Below, one piece after another: positions 8,006 through 17,238 of a stretch of DNA of 64,000 nt (the stretch's first letter is position 1; every line of letters begins with the position of its first letter). The position numbers were made by a program, and so were the translations under genes. The DNA comes from Sinorhizobium fredii (lineage in GTDB: Bacteria > Pseudomonadota > Alphaproteobacteria > Rhizobiales > Rhizobiaceae), in contig NZ_CP024310.1 of assembly GCF_002944405.1 (NCBI RefSeq), positions 1,116,001-1,180,000 of the forward strand. The letters are read 5' to 3'. The notes below the pieces were generated by a model. That model worked only from the letters and a program-made list of their open reading frames with translations, was not told the DNA's origin and ran no database searches.

Positions 8006-8045
8006 TCGTACGGTGTACGATTCCATCGCATCGTACACCGTACGA
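8006..8045. promoter_or_regulatory. Twin palindromic operator between ridA-like and tetR genes
   Basis: Two 15-bp palindromes of form TCGTAC-N3-GTACGA (8006-8020 and 8031-8045) lie 25 bp apart. They are mirror images, so the whole region 8002-8049 is a perfect 19-bp inverted repeat around a 10-bp centre. The size and position in a divergent spacer fit a TetR-family operator bound by two dimers. Confidence 0.82.
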
Positions 8046-8116
8046 GTCAATCGCCGAGCATCGACATCCGTTGCATTGTCGGTTTAAATCGACGGTCTGA
8101 TCGGCAGGGAAGACGG

Positions 8117-8848
8117 ATGGCAGCCAAACGTAGCGATGCTCGGATCAACCGCTCTCAACGGAAAGACGTGTCGCTCCCGTCCGCGCAAGAGCAGCGCAGC
8201 GAACCGCCTCTCTCCCTCGAAAGGATCGTGGCGACCGCGGTGGAACTGCTGGACGCTCAAGGGATCGACGGGTTGACGATGCGTCGGCTGGCCGATCGCC
8301 TCGGCTCGGGCGCGATGAGCCTATATTGGCACGTCGACAACAAGGAAGAGGTCTTCGATCTGGCGCTCGATTCCGTGCTCGAATATCGCGGACCGGCACA
8401 AATAGCTGCGTCTCGAGACTGGCGCGGGCAAGTCGTTCATATGCTTGAAGACTGGCGCGCCACCATGCTGCGCCACCCGTGGTCGGCATCGCTGCTGCCG
8501 CGCCGGGCGCTCGGCCCGAACATCCTCAATCGTTTGGAACTCTTGAGCAAGACCCTGTCCGGCGCCGGTGTAGCGGATGCAGATTTGAACGTCGCGATAT
8601 GGTCGCTCTGGAACTATGTAATGGGAGCCACCATCACCCGGGCGAACTTCGACCTCTCGGACGAGGACAGGGCCGCGGCGCAGCAGCGCCTTGCGCGTCT
8701 CAGCGAACACTACCCAACGATCGAGCGCTCTCGCCTGCTGCTGGATAATGATTGGGACGGCGCTTTCAGGAAGGGCCTGGACTTCCTGCTTGACGGCCTC
8801 ACTCCTACAGCGCCGCGCGTCCAATCGGACGCGCTAAAGTCGCTGTAG
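8117..8848 (+). CDS. TetR-family transcriptional regulator
   Basis: A 243-residue repressor. The DNA-binding domain is at about residues 35-85 (LSLERIVATAVELLDAQG, LTMRRLADRLGSGAMSLYWHV, NKEEVFDLALD). The longer ligand domain resembles the TetR_C_1 class (LRHPWSASLLPRRALGPN). The ATG at 8117 follows GGCAGGGAAG. An earlier in-frame ATG at 7997 is rejected because that stretch contains the operator palindrome. It probably represses itself and the divergent ridA-like gene, releasing on an unknown small ligand. Confidence 0.88.
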   Translation: MAAKRSDARINRSQRKDVSLPSAQEQRSEPPLSLERIVATAVELLDAQGIDGLTMRRLADRLGSGAMSLYWHVDNKEEVFDLALDSVLEYRGPAQIAASRDWRGQVVHMLEDWRATMLRHPWSASLLPRRALGPNILNRLELLSKTLSGAGVADADLNVAIWSLWNYVMGATITRANFDLSDEDRAAAQQRLARLSEHYPTIERSRLLLDNDWDGAFRKGLDFLLDGLTPTAPRVQSDALKSL

Positions 8849-8859
8849 CACTTTGATTG

Positions 8860-8902
8860 CTGCATGATCCTCAAATCGATTTCGATTTAAGGGGTCATGC
8901 AG
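8860..8902. terminator. Long palindrome acting as bidirectional terminator
   Basis: CTGCATGATCCT pairs with GGGGTCATGCAG, and inside that AAATCG pairs with CGATTT around ATTT. It lies between the ends of tetR (+) and xdhC (-). Similar CTGCATGATTCC-type palindromes recur in rhizobial spacers; a half copy is seen at 52730-52755. Confidence 0.6.
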
Positions 8903-8919
8903 TGGCTAATGAACATCCG

Positions 8920-9804
8920 TCATTTCCTGGAGGAGACGGTGCCGGTCGAAACCCGCATGTCGGCTTTTTTCGGCTCGTCCGCCAACGTGCCCTTTGGCTG
9001 CTGCGTGAGGACCGCCGTCATGATCTCGGCCGCGGCGAGTGCAGCGATGACGGCGGGCCGCTTGTCCTTGACTGCGCTGCCGCCGATCGGGCAGACGAGC
9101 CGGCCGAAGAGTTCGGGGCGGCCGACATCGCGCGAGAGCCAGTTCCTGAAGGTGGCCCGCTTTGTCTTCGAGCCGATCATGCCGACATATGAGGCATCCT
9201 CGCGGCCAAGCGCTTCCGCGGCGATCAAGAAATCCAGGGCATGATCGTGCGTGAGAATGACGAAGGCGCTCCCCGGCGGGGCGTCGCGGACGACCGCCTC
9301 CGGCATCGCCGTCAGGCAGGTTTCGATGCCCTGCACGCCGACCGCCGACAGTTCGTCCTCGCGGGTGTCGACGAGTACGGTCCTGACCGGCACAAACGAC
9401 AACGCCAGGGCGAGCGCATCGCCGACATGGCCCGCCCCGAAGACATAGACATGCGGCCGGCGGGCGATTTCCGTGTCGCTGCGCTCGATCAATGCCGCCC
9501 GGGTTTCCGGATCGACAGCCGTGAACGCCAGCGCCACACGCCCGCCGCAACATTGGCCTATCTCCGGACCGAGCAGGATCGTCAGCCGGTCATCGGCGGC
9601 CGTCCCCTTGAGCAATCGGCGGGCATGGTCGATCGCCATATATTCCAGCTGACCGCCGCCGATCGTGGCGAAGGTGCGCTCCTTCGAGACGAGCATCCAG
9701 GCATCCGTATCGCGCGGCGTCGAGCCCGCCGCTCCCGACACCTCGACGAGAATGCAGGCCGCTTCCCCGCTCAGAAACTGTCGAATGTCCTCACTGCCCG
9801 TCAT
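8920..9804 (-). CDS. xdhC: Xanthine dehydrogenase accessory protein XdhC
   Basis: A 294-residue protein that binds molybdenum cofactor, promotes its sulfuration and delivers it to XdhB. Seen in the sequence: GSTPRDTDAWML near residue 30, ATIGGGQLEYMA, the Rossmann motif VFGAGHVGDALA in the middle, and SYVGMIGSKTKRATF. These are the signature blocks of XdhC/CoxI. The start at 9804 is six bases past the xdhB stop, making it the last gene of uraH-xdhA-xdhB-xdhC. A longer in-frame upstream extension overlaps xdhB and is not used. Confidence 0.92.
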   Translation of the reverse strand: MTGSEDIRQFLSGEAACILVEVSGAAGSTPRDTDAWMLVSKERTFATIGGGQLEYMAIDHARRLLKGTAADDRLTILLGPEIGQCCGGRVALAFTAVDPETRAALIERSDTEIARRPHVYVFGAGHVGDALALALSFVPVRTVLVDTREDELSAVGVQGIETCLTAMPEAVVRDAPPGSAFVILTHDHALDFLIAAEALGREDASYVGMIGSKTKRATFRNWLSRDVGRPELFGRLVCPIGGSAVKDKRPAVIAALAAAEIMTAVLTQQPKGTLADEPKKADMRVSTGTVSSRK

Positions 9805-9809
9805 GCCGG

Positions 9810-12155
9810 TCACCCATCCGCCTTGCCGCGCGTCGCGGCGCGCAGCCGCTCTATCGCCATCAGCACCCGTTCCGGTGTTGCCGGGGCATCGATGCGCGGC
9901 GGAATACGATACTCCGCAACGCTTGCCGCTGCCATGGATATCGCCTCCAGGACGGAAATCCCCAGCATGAAGGGCGGTTCCCCGACCGCCTTCGATCGGC
10001 GGATGGTCTCCTCGCGATTGACCGACCATTCCACCAGCCGCACGTTGAAGATGCGCGGGCGGTCGGAGGCGAGCGGGATCTTGTAGGTGGACGGCGCATG
10101 GGTGCGCAGCCGTCCCTTCGCGTCCCACCACAATTCCTCCGTCGTCAGCCAGCCCATGCCCTGCACGAAGGCGCCTTCGACTTGGCCGAGATCGAGTGCC
10201 GGATTGAGCGACTTGCCGACGTCATGAAGGATGTCCGTACGCTCGACCTGGTACTCGCCGGTCAGCGTGTCAACGCTGACTTCGGAGCAGGAGGCACCGT
10301 AGGCGTAGTAGTAGAACGGGCGGCCCCGGCCTTCCGCGCGGCTCCAGTGGATCTTCGGCGTCTTGTAGAAGCCGGCCGCCGAAAGCTGCACCCGCGCCGC
10401 ATAGGCTGATTTGATGAAGTCGGCAAAGGCGATGCGCTCGCTGCCGATCCGCACCACGTTCGGCTCGAAGGCAACATCCGCTTCGCTGGCGCCGTACCGC
10501 TGCGCCGCGAAGCCGACGAGCCGTGCCTTGATCTGCTGCGCCGCGTTGGCGGCCGCCATGCCGTTCAGGTCCGAGCCCGAGGAGGCCGCCGTCGCCGAGG
10601 TATTCGGCACCTTGCCGGTCGAGGTCGCCGTGACCTTGATGCGGTCGAGGTCGACCTGGAACTCATCCGCGACCACTTGGGCGACCTTGGTATAGAGCCC
10701 CTGCCCCATCTCGGTGCCGCCGTGATTCAGCTGGATCGAACCGTCCGTATAGACATGGATGAGAGCGCCGGCCTGGTTGTATTCGGTCTTGGTGAAGGAG
10801 ATGCCAAACTTGACCGGCGTCAGCGCGATGCCGCGTTTGATCACATGATTCTCGCGGTTGAAGGCGAGCACCACCTCACGCCGGGCGGCATAGTCGGCCG
10901 AGGCTTCGAGTTCCTCGATGACCCGGCCGATGATGTTGTCTTCGACCGCCTGGTGATAGGGCGTCAGGTTGCGCCCTTCGCCGCCGTAGAAATTCAGCTT
11001 GCGGATTTCGAGCGGATCCTTGCCGAGCGTATAGGCGATGTCCTCGATCATCCGCTCGCCGCCGACCATGCCCTGTGGTCCGCCGAAGCCGCGGAAGGCG
11101 GTGTTCGACACCGTGTTCGTCTTCAGCGGGCGCGATCGCAGCCGGACATTCGGGTAGAAATAGCAATTGTCGGCGTGGAACAGCGCGCGGTCGGTCACGG
11201 GACCGGAGAGATCGGCCGAGAATCCGCAGCGCGCCGCAAAGACCGCGTCCACCGCCGCGATGCGGCCATCGTCGTCGAAGCCGATCCTGTAGTCGACGTG
11301 GAAGTCGTGGCGCTTTCCGGTCGCCGTCATGTCGTCGTCGCGGTCGGGACGCACTTTTACCGGGCGACGGTATTTCCTTGCGGCAAGGGCAGCAACCGCG
11401 GCGAAGAGATTGGCCTGCGTCTCCTTGCCGCCGAAGGCGCCGCCCATGCGGCGGATATTCACGGTGATCGCGTTCGACGGAATGCCGAGCACCTGGGCGA
11501 CCATGTGCTGCGTCTCGCTCGGATGCTGTGTCGAGGCGATGACGGTCACCTCGTCGTCTTCGCCGGGAATGGCGAAGGAGATGTGTCCTTCGAGATAGAA
11601 GTGGTCCTGGCCGCCGATCCGCATCTCGCCCTGGACGATGTTCTTCGCCTTGGCAAAGCCGGCGTCGATATCGCCGCGCTCGAGTTTCAGGGGATCGATC
11701 ACCAGCGGGTAATTGGCGGCCGCCGCCTCGACGACGTCGGTCACATGCGGAAGGTCGCGATATTCGATCTTCACCCTTGCCGCGGCCCGGCGGGCGGCGT
11801 CGCGCGAGGTGGCGATCACCCCGAAGATCGGCTGACCATGGAACTCGACCTTGCCGGTCGCAAAAACCGGGTCGTCGTGCTTGTGGGCCGGGCTGATGTC
11901 GTTCTCGCCGGGAATATCCTCAGCCGTGAGAATGCCGACGACGCCGGGGCTGCTCTCCACCGCCTCGAAATCGATCGACAGGATTTCCGCATGGGCGCGC
12001 TGGGAGAGCCCCAGATAGCCGTGCAGCGTGCCCGCCGGCTCCGCCATGTCGTCGATATATTCGGCCGTGCCCGACACATGCTTGTGACCGGATTCGTGCC
12101 GCTCCTGCTCGTGGACGCCGCCGCGGATGCGGTCGATGGGCTGCATCACATTCAT
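9810..12155 (-). CDS. xdhB: Xanthine dehydrogenase, molybdopterin-binding large subunit
   Basis: A 781-residue subunit with the two-part Mo-cofactor domain. It has RRMGGAFGGKETQ in the first half, FRGFGGPQGM, and the catalytic glutamate in KAVGEPPFMLG near the C-terminus. It hydroxylates hypoxanthine and xanthine to urate and passes electrons to the Fe-S/FAD subunit XdhA. AGGAGGG precedes the ATG. It follows xdhA by 12 bp. Length is normal for the bacterial split enzyme. Confidence 0.95.
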   Translation of the reverse strand: MNVMQPIDRIRGGVHEQERHESGHKHVSGTAEYIDDMAEPAGTLHGYLGLSQRAHAEILSIDFEAVESSPGVVGILTAEDIPGENDISPAHKHDDPVFATGKVEFHGQPIFGVIATSRDAARRAAARVKIEYRDLPHVTDVVEAAAANYPLVIDPLKLERGDIDAGFAKAKNIVQGEMRIGGQDHFYLEGHISFAIPGEDDEVTVIASTQHPSETQHMVAQVLGIPSNAITVNIRRMGGAFGGKETQANLFAAVAALAARKYRRPVKVRPDRDDDMTATGKRHDFHVDYRIGFDDDGRIAAVDAVFAARCGFSADLSGPVTDRALFHADNCYFYPNVRLRSRPLKTNTVSNTAFRGFGGPQGMVGGERMIEDIAYTLGKDPLEIRKLNFYGGEGRNLTPYHQAVEDNIIGRVIEELEASADYAARREVVLAFNRENHVIKRGIALTPVKFGISFTKTEYNQAGALIHVYTDGSIQLNHGGTEMGQGLYTKVAQVVADEFQVDLDRIKVTATSTGKVPNTSATAASSGSDLNGMAAANAAQQIKARLVGFAAQRYGASEADVAFEPNVVRIGSERIAFADFIKSAYAARVQLSAAGFYKTPKIHWSRAEGRGRPFYYYAYGASCSEVSVDTLTGEYQVERTDILHDVGKSLNPALDLGQVEGAFVQGMGWLTTEELWWDAKGRLRTHAPSTYKIPLASDRPRIFNVRLVEWSVNREETIRRSKAVGEPPFMLGISVLEAISMAAASVAEYRIPPRIDAPATPERVLMAIERLRAATRGKADG

Positions 12156-12167
12156 CGGTCCACCCTC

Positions 12168-13649
12168 CTAGACAGCCACCGCAACCGTGCGGTCGATACG
12201 GACAATCCCTTTATCCTGCGTCTCCAGATAGAAGCGACGCAGGAGGTTCTTGGCGACGAGCATGCGATAATCCGCCGAGGCACGCCAATCGGTCAAAGGC
12301 GTGAAATCCTGTTCGAAGGCGCCGACGGCCGCTTCGATCGCGGCACCGGTCCAGCCTCGCCCCTTGAGCGCGGCCTCGACATTCGCCGCGCGCTTCGGCG
12401 TGCCGGCCATGCCGCCGAAGGCGATCGTCGCATCCGCAACCTTGCCCTCGCTATCGAGCGTCACGCGGAACGCGCCGCAGACGGAGGAAATATCCTCGTC
12501 GAGCCGCTTAGAAACCTTGTAGACGGCAAACCGGTCGGCGCCGCTCAGGAACGGGATATGGACGGACTCGACGAATTCGCCTGGATGACGGTCCTGCCTG
12601 CCATACTCGATGAAAAAGGATCCAAGCGGCACCGTCCGTCGGGCCCCGCCCTTCCGCAACGTCACCGAGGCGCCGAGCGCGATCAGCGCCGGCGGCGTAT
12701 CGCCGATCGGCGAGCCGTTGGCGATATTGCCGCCGATCGTACCCATGTTGCGCACCTGCTCGCCGCCGATCCGGTCCCAGAGCTCGCGCAATTGCGGGAG
12801 GTGGCGGACGATCACGGTATAGGCTTCGGTGTAGCTCACACCGGCCGCGAGCGTGATGCCCTCATCGTCGACGGAGATCCGGCGCAATTCCTCGAGGTGC
12901 GAGAGGTGGACGACCGGGGCGATATCACGCATGAATTTCGTTACCCAAAGCCCGACATCGGTGGAGCCGGCCACGATCGTCACATTTGGGTTGCTTTCCA
13001 GGACATCAGCGAAATCGTCGAGCGAAGCCGGCAGCACCACGCGATCGGCCTCGTTGCCGATCTCGACGCGGCGGCCGTCCCTGAGGGCGGCAAGCTGGCC
13101 GGCGATCTTCTCGCGCTCGGCAACCAGCGGGTCCTTTCCGACCTCGCCGATTGACGAAATCGCCTGGGCGGCGCGAATGATCGCCGCATATCCGGTGCAG
13201 CGACAGAGATTGCCCTGCAGCGCCTTCTCGATCTCCTGGACGCTGGGCCTTGGGTTTTCCATCCAGAGACCGTAGAGCGACATGACGAAGCCCGGCGTAC
13301 AGAAGCCGCATTGCGACGCGTGCGTGTCGACCATCGCCCGCTGCACCGGGTGGAGCGGCCCATTCGGCTCGGCGAGCGCCTCGACGGTGACGACATGACA
13401 GCCATCGAGCGAGGCAACGAAACGGATGCAGCCATTGACGGATTCGTATTTCAGCCTGCCGTCGTAAAGGCGGCCGACGAGCACCGTGCAGGCGCCGCAG
13501 TCGCCTTCTGCGCAGCCTTCCTTGGTGCCGCGCAGATTGCGGTCGATGCGCAGGAAATCGAGCATCGTCTGGACCGGCGAGACATCGGCAAGCTCGACCT
13601 GCCGGTCGTTCAGGAGGAAGCGGATCGTATTGCGGATTTCGGTCGTCAT
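12168..13649 (-). CDS. xdhA: Xanthine dehydrogenase, Fe-S/FAD small subunit
   Basis: A 493-residue subunit. An N-terminal plant-type [2Fe-2S] domain has CAEGDCGAC, then a second [2Fe-2S] domain has CGFCTPG and CRCTGY (residues ~40-160). An FAD domain follows (VAGSTDVGLWVTK, GTIGGNIANGSPIGD) with a CO-dehydrogenase flavoprotein C-terminal part. It carries electrons from the Mo site to NAD+. It is second in the operon, seven bases after uraH. Confidence 0.95.
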   Translation of the reverse strand: MTTEIRNTIRFLLNDRQVELADVSPVQTMLDFLRIDRNLRGTKEGCAEGDCGACTVLVGRLYDGRLKYESVNGCIRFVASLDGCHVVTVEALAEPNGPLHPVQRAMVDTHASQCGFCTPGFVMSLYGLWMENPRPSVQEIEKALQGNLCRCTGYAAIIRAAQAISSIGEVGKDPLVAEREKIAGQLAALRDGRRVEIGNEADRVVLPASLDDFADVLESNPNVTIVAGSTDVGLWVTKFMRDIAPVVHLSHLEELRRISVDDEGITLAAGVSYTEAYTVIVRHLPQLRELWDRIGGEQVRNMGTIGGNIANGSPIGDTPPALIALGASVTLRKGGARRTVPLGSFFIEYGRQDRHPGEFVESVHIPFLSGADRFAVYKVSKRLDEDISSVCGAFRVTLDSEGKVADATIAFGGMAGTPKRAANVEAALKGRGWTGAAIEAAVGAFEQDFTPLTDWRASADYRMLVAKNLLRRFYLETQDKGIVRIDRTVAVAV

Positions 13650-13655
13650 TGCCGG

Positions 13656-14021
13656 TCAGCTCCCGCGATAGGTGGAATAGCCGTAGGGGGAAAGCAGGAG
13701 CGGCACGTGGTAATGCGCGTTTTGATCGGCAATGCCGAAGCGGATCGGGATGAGATCGAGGAACGGATTGCTGCCGCTCTCGGCCCCTAGATATTCGCCG
13801 GTATGGAAGCGCAACTCGTAAATGCCGGTCGTCATCGCCTCGCCGCTGAGCAGCGGCTCATCGCAGCGGCCGTCGTCGTTCGTCCGGGCCGAGACGAGAT
13901 GCTCCCGCCACTCGCCATCCAGACGGTAAAGGTCGATGCGCAGCTTCGCCGCAGGCTTGCCGCTTGCCGTGTCCAGCACATGGGTCGTCAGACGCCCCGG
14001 GTTTCCGCCTCGAGATCGCAT
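13656..14021 (-). CDS. uraH: 5-Hydroxyisourate hydrolase (transthyretin-like)
   Basis: A 121-residue protein that hydrolyses 5-hydroxyisourate to OHCU. It shows the N-terminal [14 protein letters not shown] block with its active-site histidine, a central arginine in [11 protein letters not shown], and the diagnostic C-terminal YRGS. GGGAGGAG is about eight bases before the ATG at 14021, so this start is taken over the one 18 bases upstream. It leads the operon with xdhABC and consumes the product of PuuD. Confidence 0.94.
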   Translation of the reverse strand: MRSRGGNPGRLTTHVLDTASGKPAAKLRIDLYRLDGEWREHLVSARTNDDGRCDEPLLSGEAMTTGIYELRFHTGEYLGAESGSNPFLDLIPIRFGIADQNAHYHVPLLLSPYGYSTYRGS

Positions 14022-14102
14022 GCGTGTCGCTCCTCCCACTCACTCTCAACGGCTGAAGTATCCAAAGCACCGGTCCCTTTGTGTAGCGGGCGCGAGCTTC
14101 GA

Positions 14103-14124
14103 GACTTTCAAATTTTTCGAGGGG
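14103..14124. promoter_or_regulatory. Motif shared with the purine permease promoter (copy 1)
   Basis: GACTTTCAAATTTTTCGAGGGG lies in the 166-bp divergent spacer between uraH and puuE. Its first 15 bases are identical to 17239-17253, and GAGGG also recurs after a one-base shift. An A/T block of this kind is rare in the window. It is likely a binding site for a purine-pathway regulator. Confidence 0.6.
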
Positions 14125-14187
14125 AATGAGCCCGCGGATTTCTCGCTACGACTGGCTATCCAGCGACAAAATCAGGAGGAAAGTTGC

Positions 14188-15603
14188 ATGAGATATCCCC
14201 GTGATCTCCTGGGATACGGCCCCAGTCCAAAGGCCGTTTGGCCGAACGAAGCACGGATCGCCGTACAATTCGTCGTCAATTACGAAGAGGGTGGCGAAAA
14301 CTGCGTGCTGCACGGCGATGCGGCATCGGAGGCGTTTCTGTCGGAAATCGTCGGCGCCCAGGCCTGGCCCGGCAAGCGCCACTGGAACATGGAGTCGATC
14401 TACGAATATGGCGCGCGGGCCGGCTTCTGGCGACTGCACCGGCTTTTCACGGAACGTCAGGTGCCGGTCACCGTTTATGGCGTCGCGACCGCGCTGAAGC
14501 GATCGCCGACGCAGGTCGCTGCTATGCAGGATGCCGGCTGGGAGATCGCCTCGCACGGACTGAAATGGATCGAGCACAAGGATTTCAGTGTCGAACAGGA
14601 GCGCGCCGAAATCGCCGAGGCGATCCGGCTCCACACGATCGTCACCGGCGAACGGCCGCGCGGCTGGTATACGGGCCGCTGTTCGGAAAACACCCTCGAC
14701 CTCGTCACCGAAGCCGGCGGGTTCGACTATGTTTCCGACTCCTATGCCGACGACCTGCCCTATTGGCACGAGCATCAGGACCGGCATCAGCTCGTCATTC
14801 CGTATACGCTCGACACCAACGACATGCGTTTCGCGACGGCACAGGGCTTCAACAGCGGCGACCAATTCTTCAGCTATCTGAAGGACAGCTTCGACGTTCT
14901 CTATGCCGAGGGTAAGGCAGGGTCGCCGAAGATGATGAGCATCGGCCTTCACTGCCGCCTCGCCGGCCGGCCGGGCCGGGCCGCGGCACTCGCCCGCTTC
15001 ATCGACTATGTGAAGAGCCACGGCAAGGTCTGGCTGGCGCGCCGGATCGACATCGCCCGCTACTGGGCCGAGGCCTATCCGTTCCAGCCGCACGGCGACC
15101 GCCCGTCCCTGCTTTCCGAAGAGGCGTTCGTCGCCCGCTTCGGCGGCATATTCGAACATTCGGACTGGATCGCCGAGCGCGCCTTCGCCGGCGAGCTTTC
15201 TCCAGCAACCGACACGGCGAACGGCCTGCACGCGGCGTTGACCGCAGTCTTCCGAGAGGTGAGCGATGCGGAAAGGCTTGCGGTGCTCAACGCCCACCCG
15301 GACCTCGCCGGCAAACTCGCCCAGGCAAAGCGCCTGACCGAGAGCTCGACCAACGAGCAGGCCTCAGCCGGACTCGACGCCCTGACGGACGGCGAGCGCG
15401 AGCGCTTCACGACGCTCAATGCGTCCTATGTCGAGAAGTTCGGCTTCCCCTTCATTATTGCGGTCAGGGGCCGCAGCAAGGACGACATCCTCGCCGCCTT
15501 CGAAAGCCGCATCCGCAACAACCGCGAGACGGAGTTCGAGACCGCCTGCCGTCAGGTGGAAAGAATCGCCCTGCTGCGGCTTCGCGAGATGCTGCCGGCT
15601 TAA
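14188..15603 (+). CDS. puuE: Fused allantoinase (PuuE) and OHCU decarboxylase (UraD)
   Basis: A 471-residue two-domain protein. Residues 1-305 are a polysaccharide-deacetylase-type allantoinase (YPRDLLGYG, NYEEGGENCVLHGD, SHGLKWIEHKDF, RPRGWYTGR, MSIGLHCRLAGRPGR). Residues ~315-471 are an OHCU decarboxylase (SEEAFVARFGGIFEHSDWIAERAF, LNAHPDLAGK, FPFIIAVRGRSK). The UraD half makes S-allantoin from OHCU and the PuuE half opens it to allantoate. AGGAGGA precedes the ATG by seven bases. It is divergent from uraH-xdhABC. The fusion places two consecutive steps on one chain. Confidence 0.93.
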   Translation: MRYPRDLLGYGPSPKAVWPNEARIAVQFVVNYEEGGENCVLHGDAASEAFLSEIVGAQAWPGKRHWNMESIYEYGARAGFWRLHRLFTERQVPVTVYGVATALKRSPTQVAAMQDAGWEIASHGLKWIEHKDFSVEQERAEIAEAIRLHTIVTGERPRGWYTGRCSENTLDLVTEAGGFDYVSDSYADDLPYWHEHQDRHQLVIPYTLDTNDMRFATAQGFNSGDQFFSYLKDSFDVLYAEGKAGSPKMMSIGLHCRLAGRPGRAAALARFIDYVKSHGKVWLARRIDIARYWAEAYPFQPHGDRPSLLSEEAFVARFGGIFEHSDWIAERAFAGELSPATDTANGLHAALTAVFREVSDAERLAVLNAHPDLAGKLAQAKRLTESSTNEQASAGLDALTDGERERFTTLNASYVEKFGFPFIIAVRGRSKDDILAAFESRIRNNRETEFETACRQVERIALLRLREMLPA

Positions 15604-15636
15604 CCCGCCATCTTCAGCCGATTGCTTGTTGAACGA

Positions 15637-15676
15637 AAATCGGCCGGACCCGCAATATGACGGGTCCGGCCGATTT
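15637..15676. terminator. Strong bidirectional terminator
   Basis: A perfect 16-bp stem with an 8-nt loop: AAATCGGCCGGACCCG pairs with CGGGTCCGGCCGATTT. It is flanked by A-rich DNA on one side and CGTTTTGT on the other, between the convergent puuE and permease genes. Confidence 0.9.
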
Positions 15677-15720
15677 CGTTTTGTCATGAGAGGGGCGTTG
15701 GTCGCCCCTCCAGAACTCCG

Positions 15721-17013
15721 TCAACCGCCAAAGAAGGCGAATCGCACGACGAAAAGGGCGGCGACGATCTGCGTGGCGGGATGGATGACGCTCCAGCGGC
15801 CGGTGCAGATCTTCAGGACCACGTAGCTCACGAAGCCGAAAGCCAGCCCGTTCGCGATCGAGTAGGTGAAGGGCATTGCGATCGCGGTCAGCGCCGCCGG
15901 TGCCGCTTCGGTCAGATCGTCCCACTCGATTTCGGTGAGCTCGCGCATCATCAGCCCGGCCACGTAAAGCAGCGCCGGCGCCGTTGCATAGGACGGAACG
16001 GCGGCCGCCAGCGGCGAGATAAAGAGGGCGGCAAGGAACAGCACCGAAATGGTGAGCGCCGTCAGACCCGTCCGGCCGCCCGCCTGCACGCCGGAGGCGC
16101 TCTCGACATAGGCCGTGGTGCTGCTGGTGCCGATCAGAGAGCCGGCGATGATCGCCGAGCTGTCGGCAAGCAGGGCGCGCCCGAGACGGTTCGGCTTGCC
16201 CTCTTCGACGAGTTTCGCCCGCTTGGCGACGCCGATCAGCGTACCGGTAGCGTCGAAGACCTCGACGAGCACGAAGACGAGGATGACGTGAACGAGGCCA
16301 CCATGCAGCGCGCCCATGATGTCGAGCTGCATGAAGGTCGGAGCGATGCTCGGCGGCGCCGCGACCACGCCCTTGAACTCGGAAACCCCGAGGAACATGG
16401 ACAGGATCGTGACCACGAGAATACCGATCAGGATCGAGCCCCGGACCTGCAGCGAGTCGAGCACTGCGATGACGAAAAAGCCGAGAATGGCGAGCAGCGG
16501 CCCGGTCTGCTTGAGGTCGCCGAGGCCGACCAGCGTTGCCGGATTGTCGACGACGATGCCGGCGTTCTTGAGCGCGATGATGCCGAGGAACAGGCCGATA
16601 CCGGCCGCGATGGCGCTGCGCAGCGAATGCGGGATGCCGGCGATCAGCCAGCTTCTGACCCCGGTGACCGTCAGGAACAGGAAGATGAGGCCGGAGATGA
16701 ACACCGCGCCGAGGGCCTGCTGCCAGGTGAAGCCGAGAGCGGCCACGACCGTGAAGGCAAAGAAGGCATTGAGGCCCATGCCGGGCGCCATGCCGATCGG
16801 CCAGTTGGCGACGAGCGCCATGACGGCGGAACCGAGCGCCGCCGCCAGACAGGTCGCGACGAAGATCGCGTCACGGTCCATGCCAGTGGTCGACAGGATA
16901 TCGGGGTTTACGAAGATGATGTACGACATCGTCAGGAATGTCGTGAGACCGGCGACCACCTCCGTGCGGATCGTCGTATCGTGCTCTTTCAGTTTGAACA
17001 GTCGCTCAAGCAT
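15721..17013 (-). CDS. Purine permease, AzgA-like NCS2 family
   Basis: A 430-residue transporter with about 12-14 hydrophobic segments. TEVVAGLTTFLTMSYIIFVNP near the N-terminus, GMGLNAFFAF, and SGVQAGGRTGLTAL identify the AzgA/GhxP branch of NCS2 proton symporters. These take up adenine, guanine or hypoxanthine. GGGAGGAAAT precedes the ATG at 17013, so the 28-residue upstream extension is dropped. The location in the purine island supports guanine/hypoxanthine uptake. The promoter carries the motif shared with puuE. Confidence 0.9.
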   Translation of the reverse strand: MLERLFKLKEHDTTIRTEVVAGLTTFLTMSYIIFVNPDILSTTGMDRDAIFVATCLAAALGSAVMALVANWPIGMAPGMGLNAFFAFTVVAALGFTWQQALGAVFISGLIFLFLTVTGVRSWLIAGIPHSLRSAIAAGIGLFLGIIALKNAGIVVDNPATLVGLGDLKQTGPLLAILGFFVIAVLDSLQVRGSILIGILVVTILSMFLGVSEFKGVVAAPPSIAPTFMQLDIMGALHGGLVHVILVFVLVEVFDATGTLIGVAKRAKLVEEGKPNRLGRALLADSSAIIAGSLIGTSSTTAYVESASGVQAGGRTGLTALTISVLFLAALFISPLAAAVPSYATAPALLYVAGLMMRELTEIEWDDLTEAAPAALTAIAMPFTYSIANGLAFGFVSYVVLKICTGRWSVIHPATQIVAALFVVRFAFFGG

Positions 17014-17238
17014 ATTTCCTCCCTTGGCAGCCGTCATCTCGACGCAGCCGAACAACAGAGGCCAGGTCGCTGCTCCTCCAGCATCCGGCCGTTGCATTTT
17101 TGACCCCTCTCCGGAATTCTTCGTCGGGCGGTCGTGGCGACCATTGGGCCGCGCCGGATGGGATACCCATGCAGCGCCCTAATTGTGCGGCGTCGCGCGC
17201 ATGATCGCTAGCCGCCCATTTCGACGGCGAAAGCGAAA

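Noticed and set aside
10677..13154. An 825-codon open frame on the plus strand opposite xdhB/xdhA
   Set aside because: It is antisense to two clear enzyme genes, full of Arg/Gly/Asp with no recognisable domain, and arises from high GC at third positions. Similar long shadows oppose puuD, katG, the ThDP/DAO genes and the ABC-like gene.
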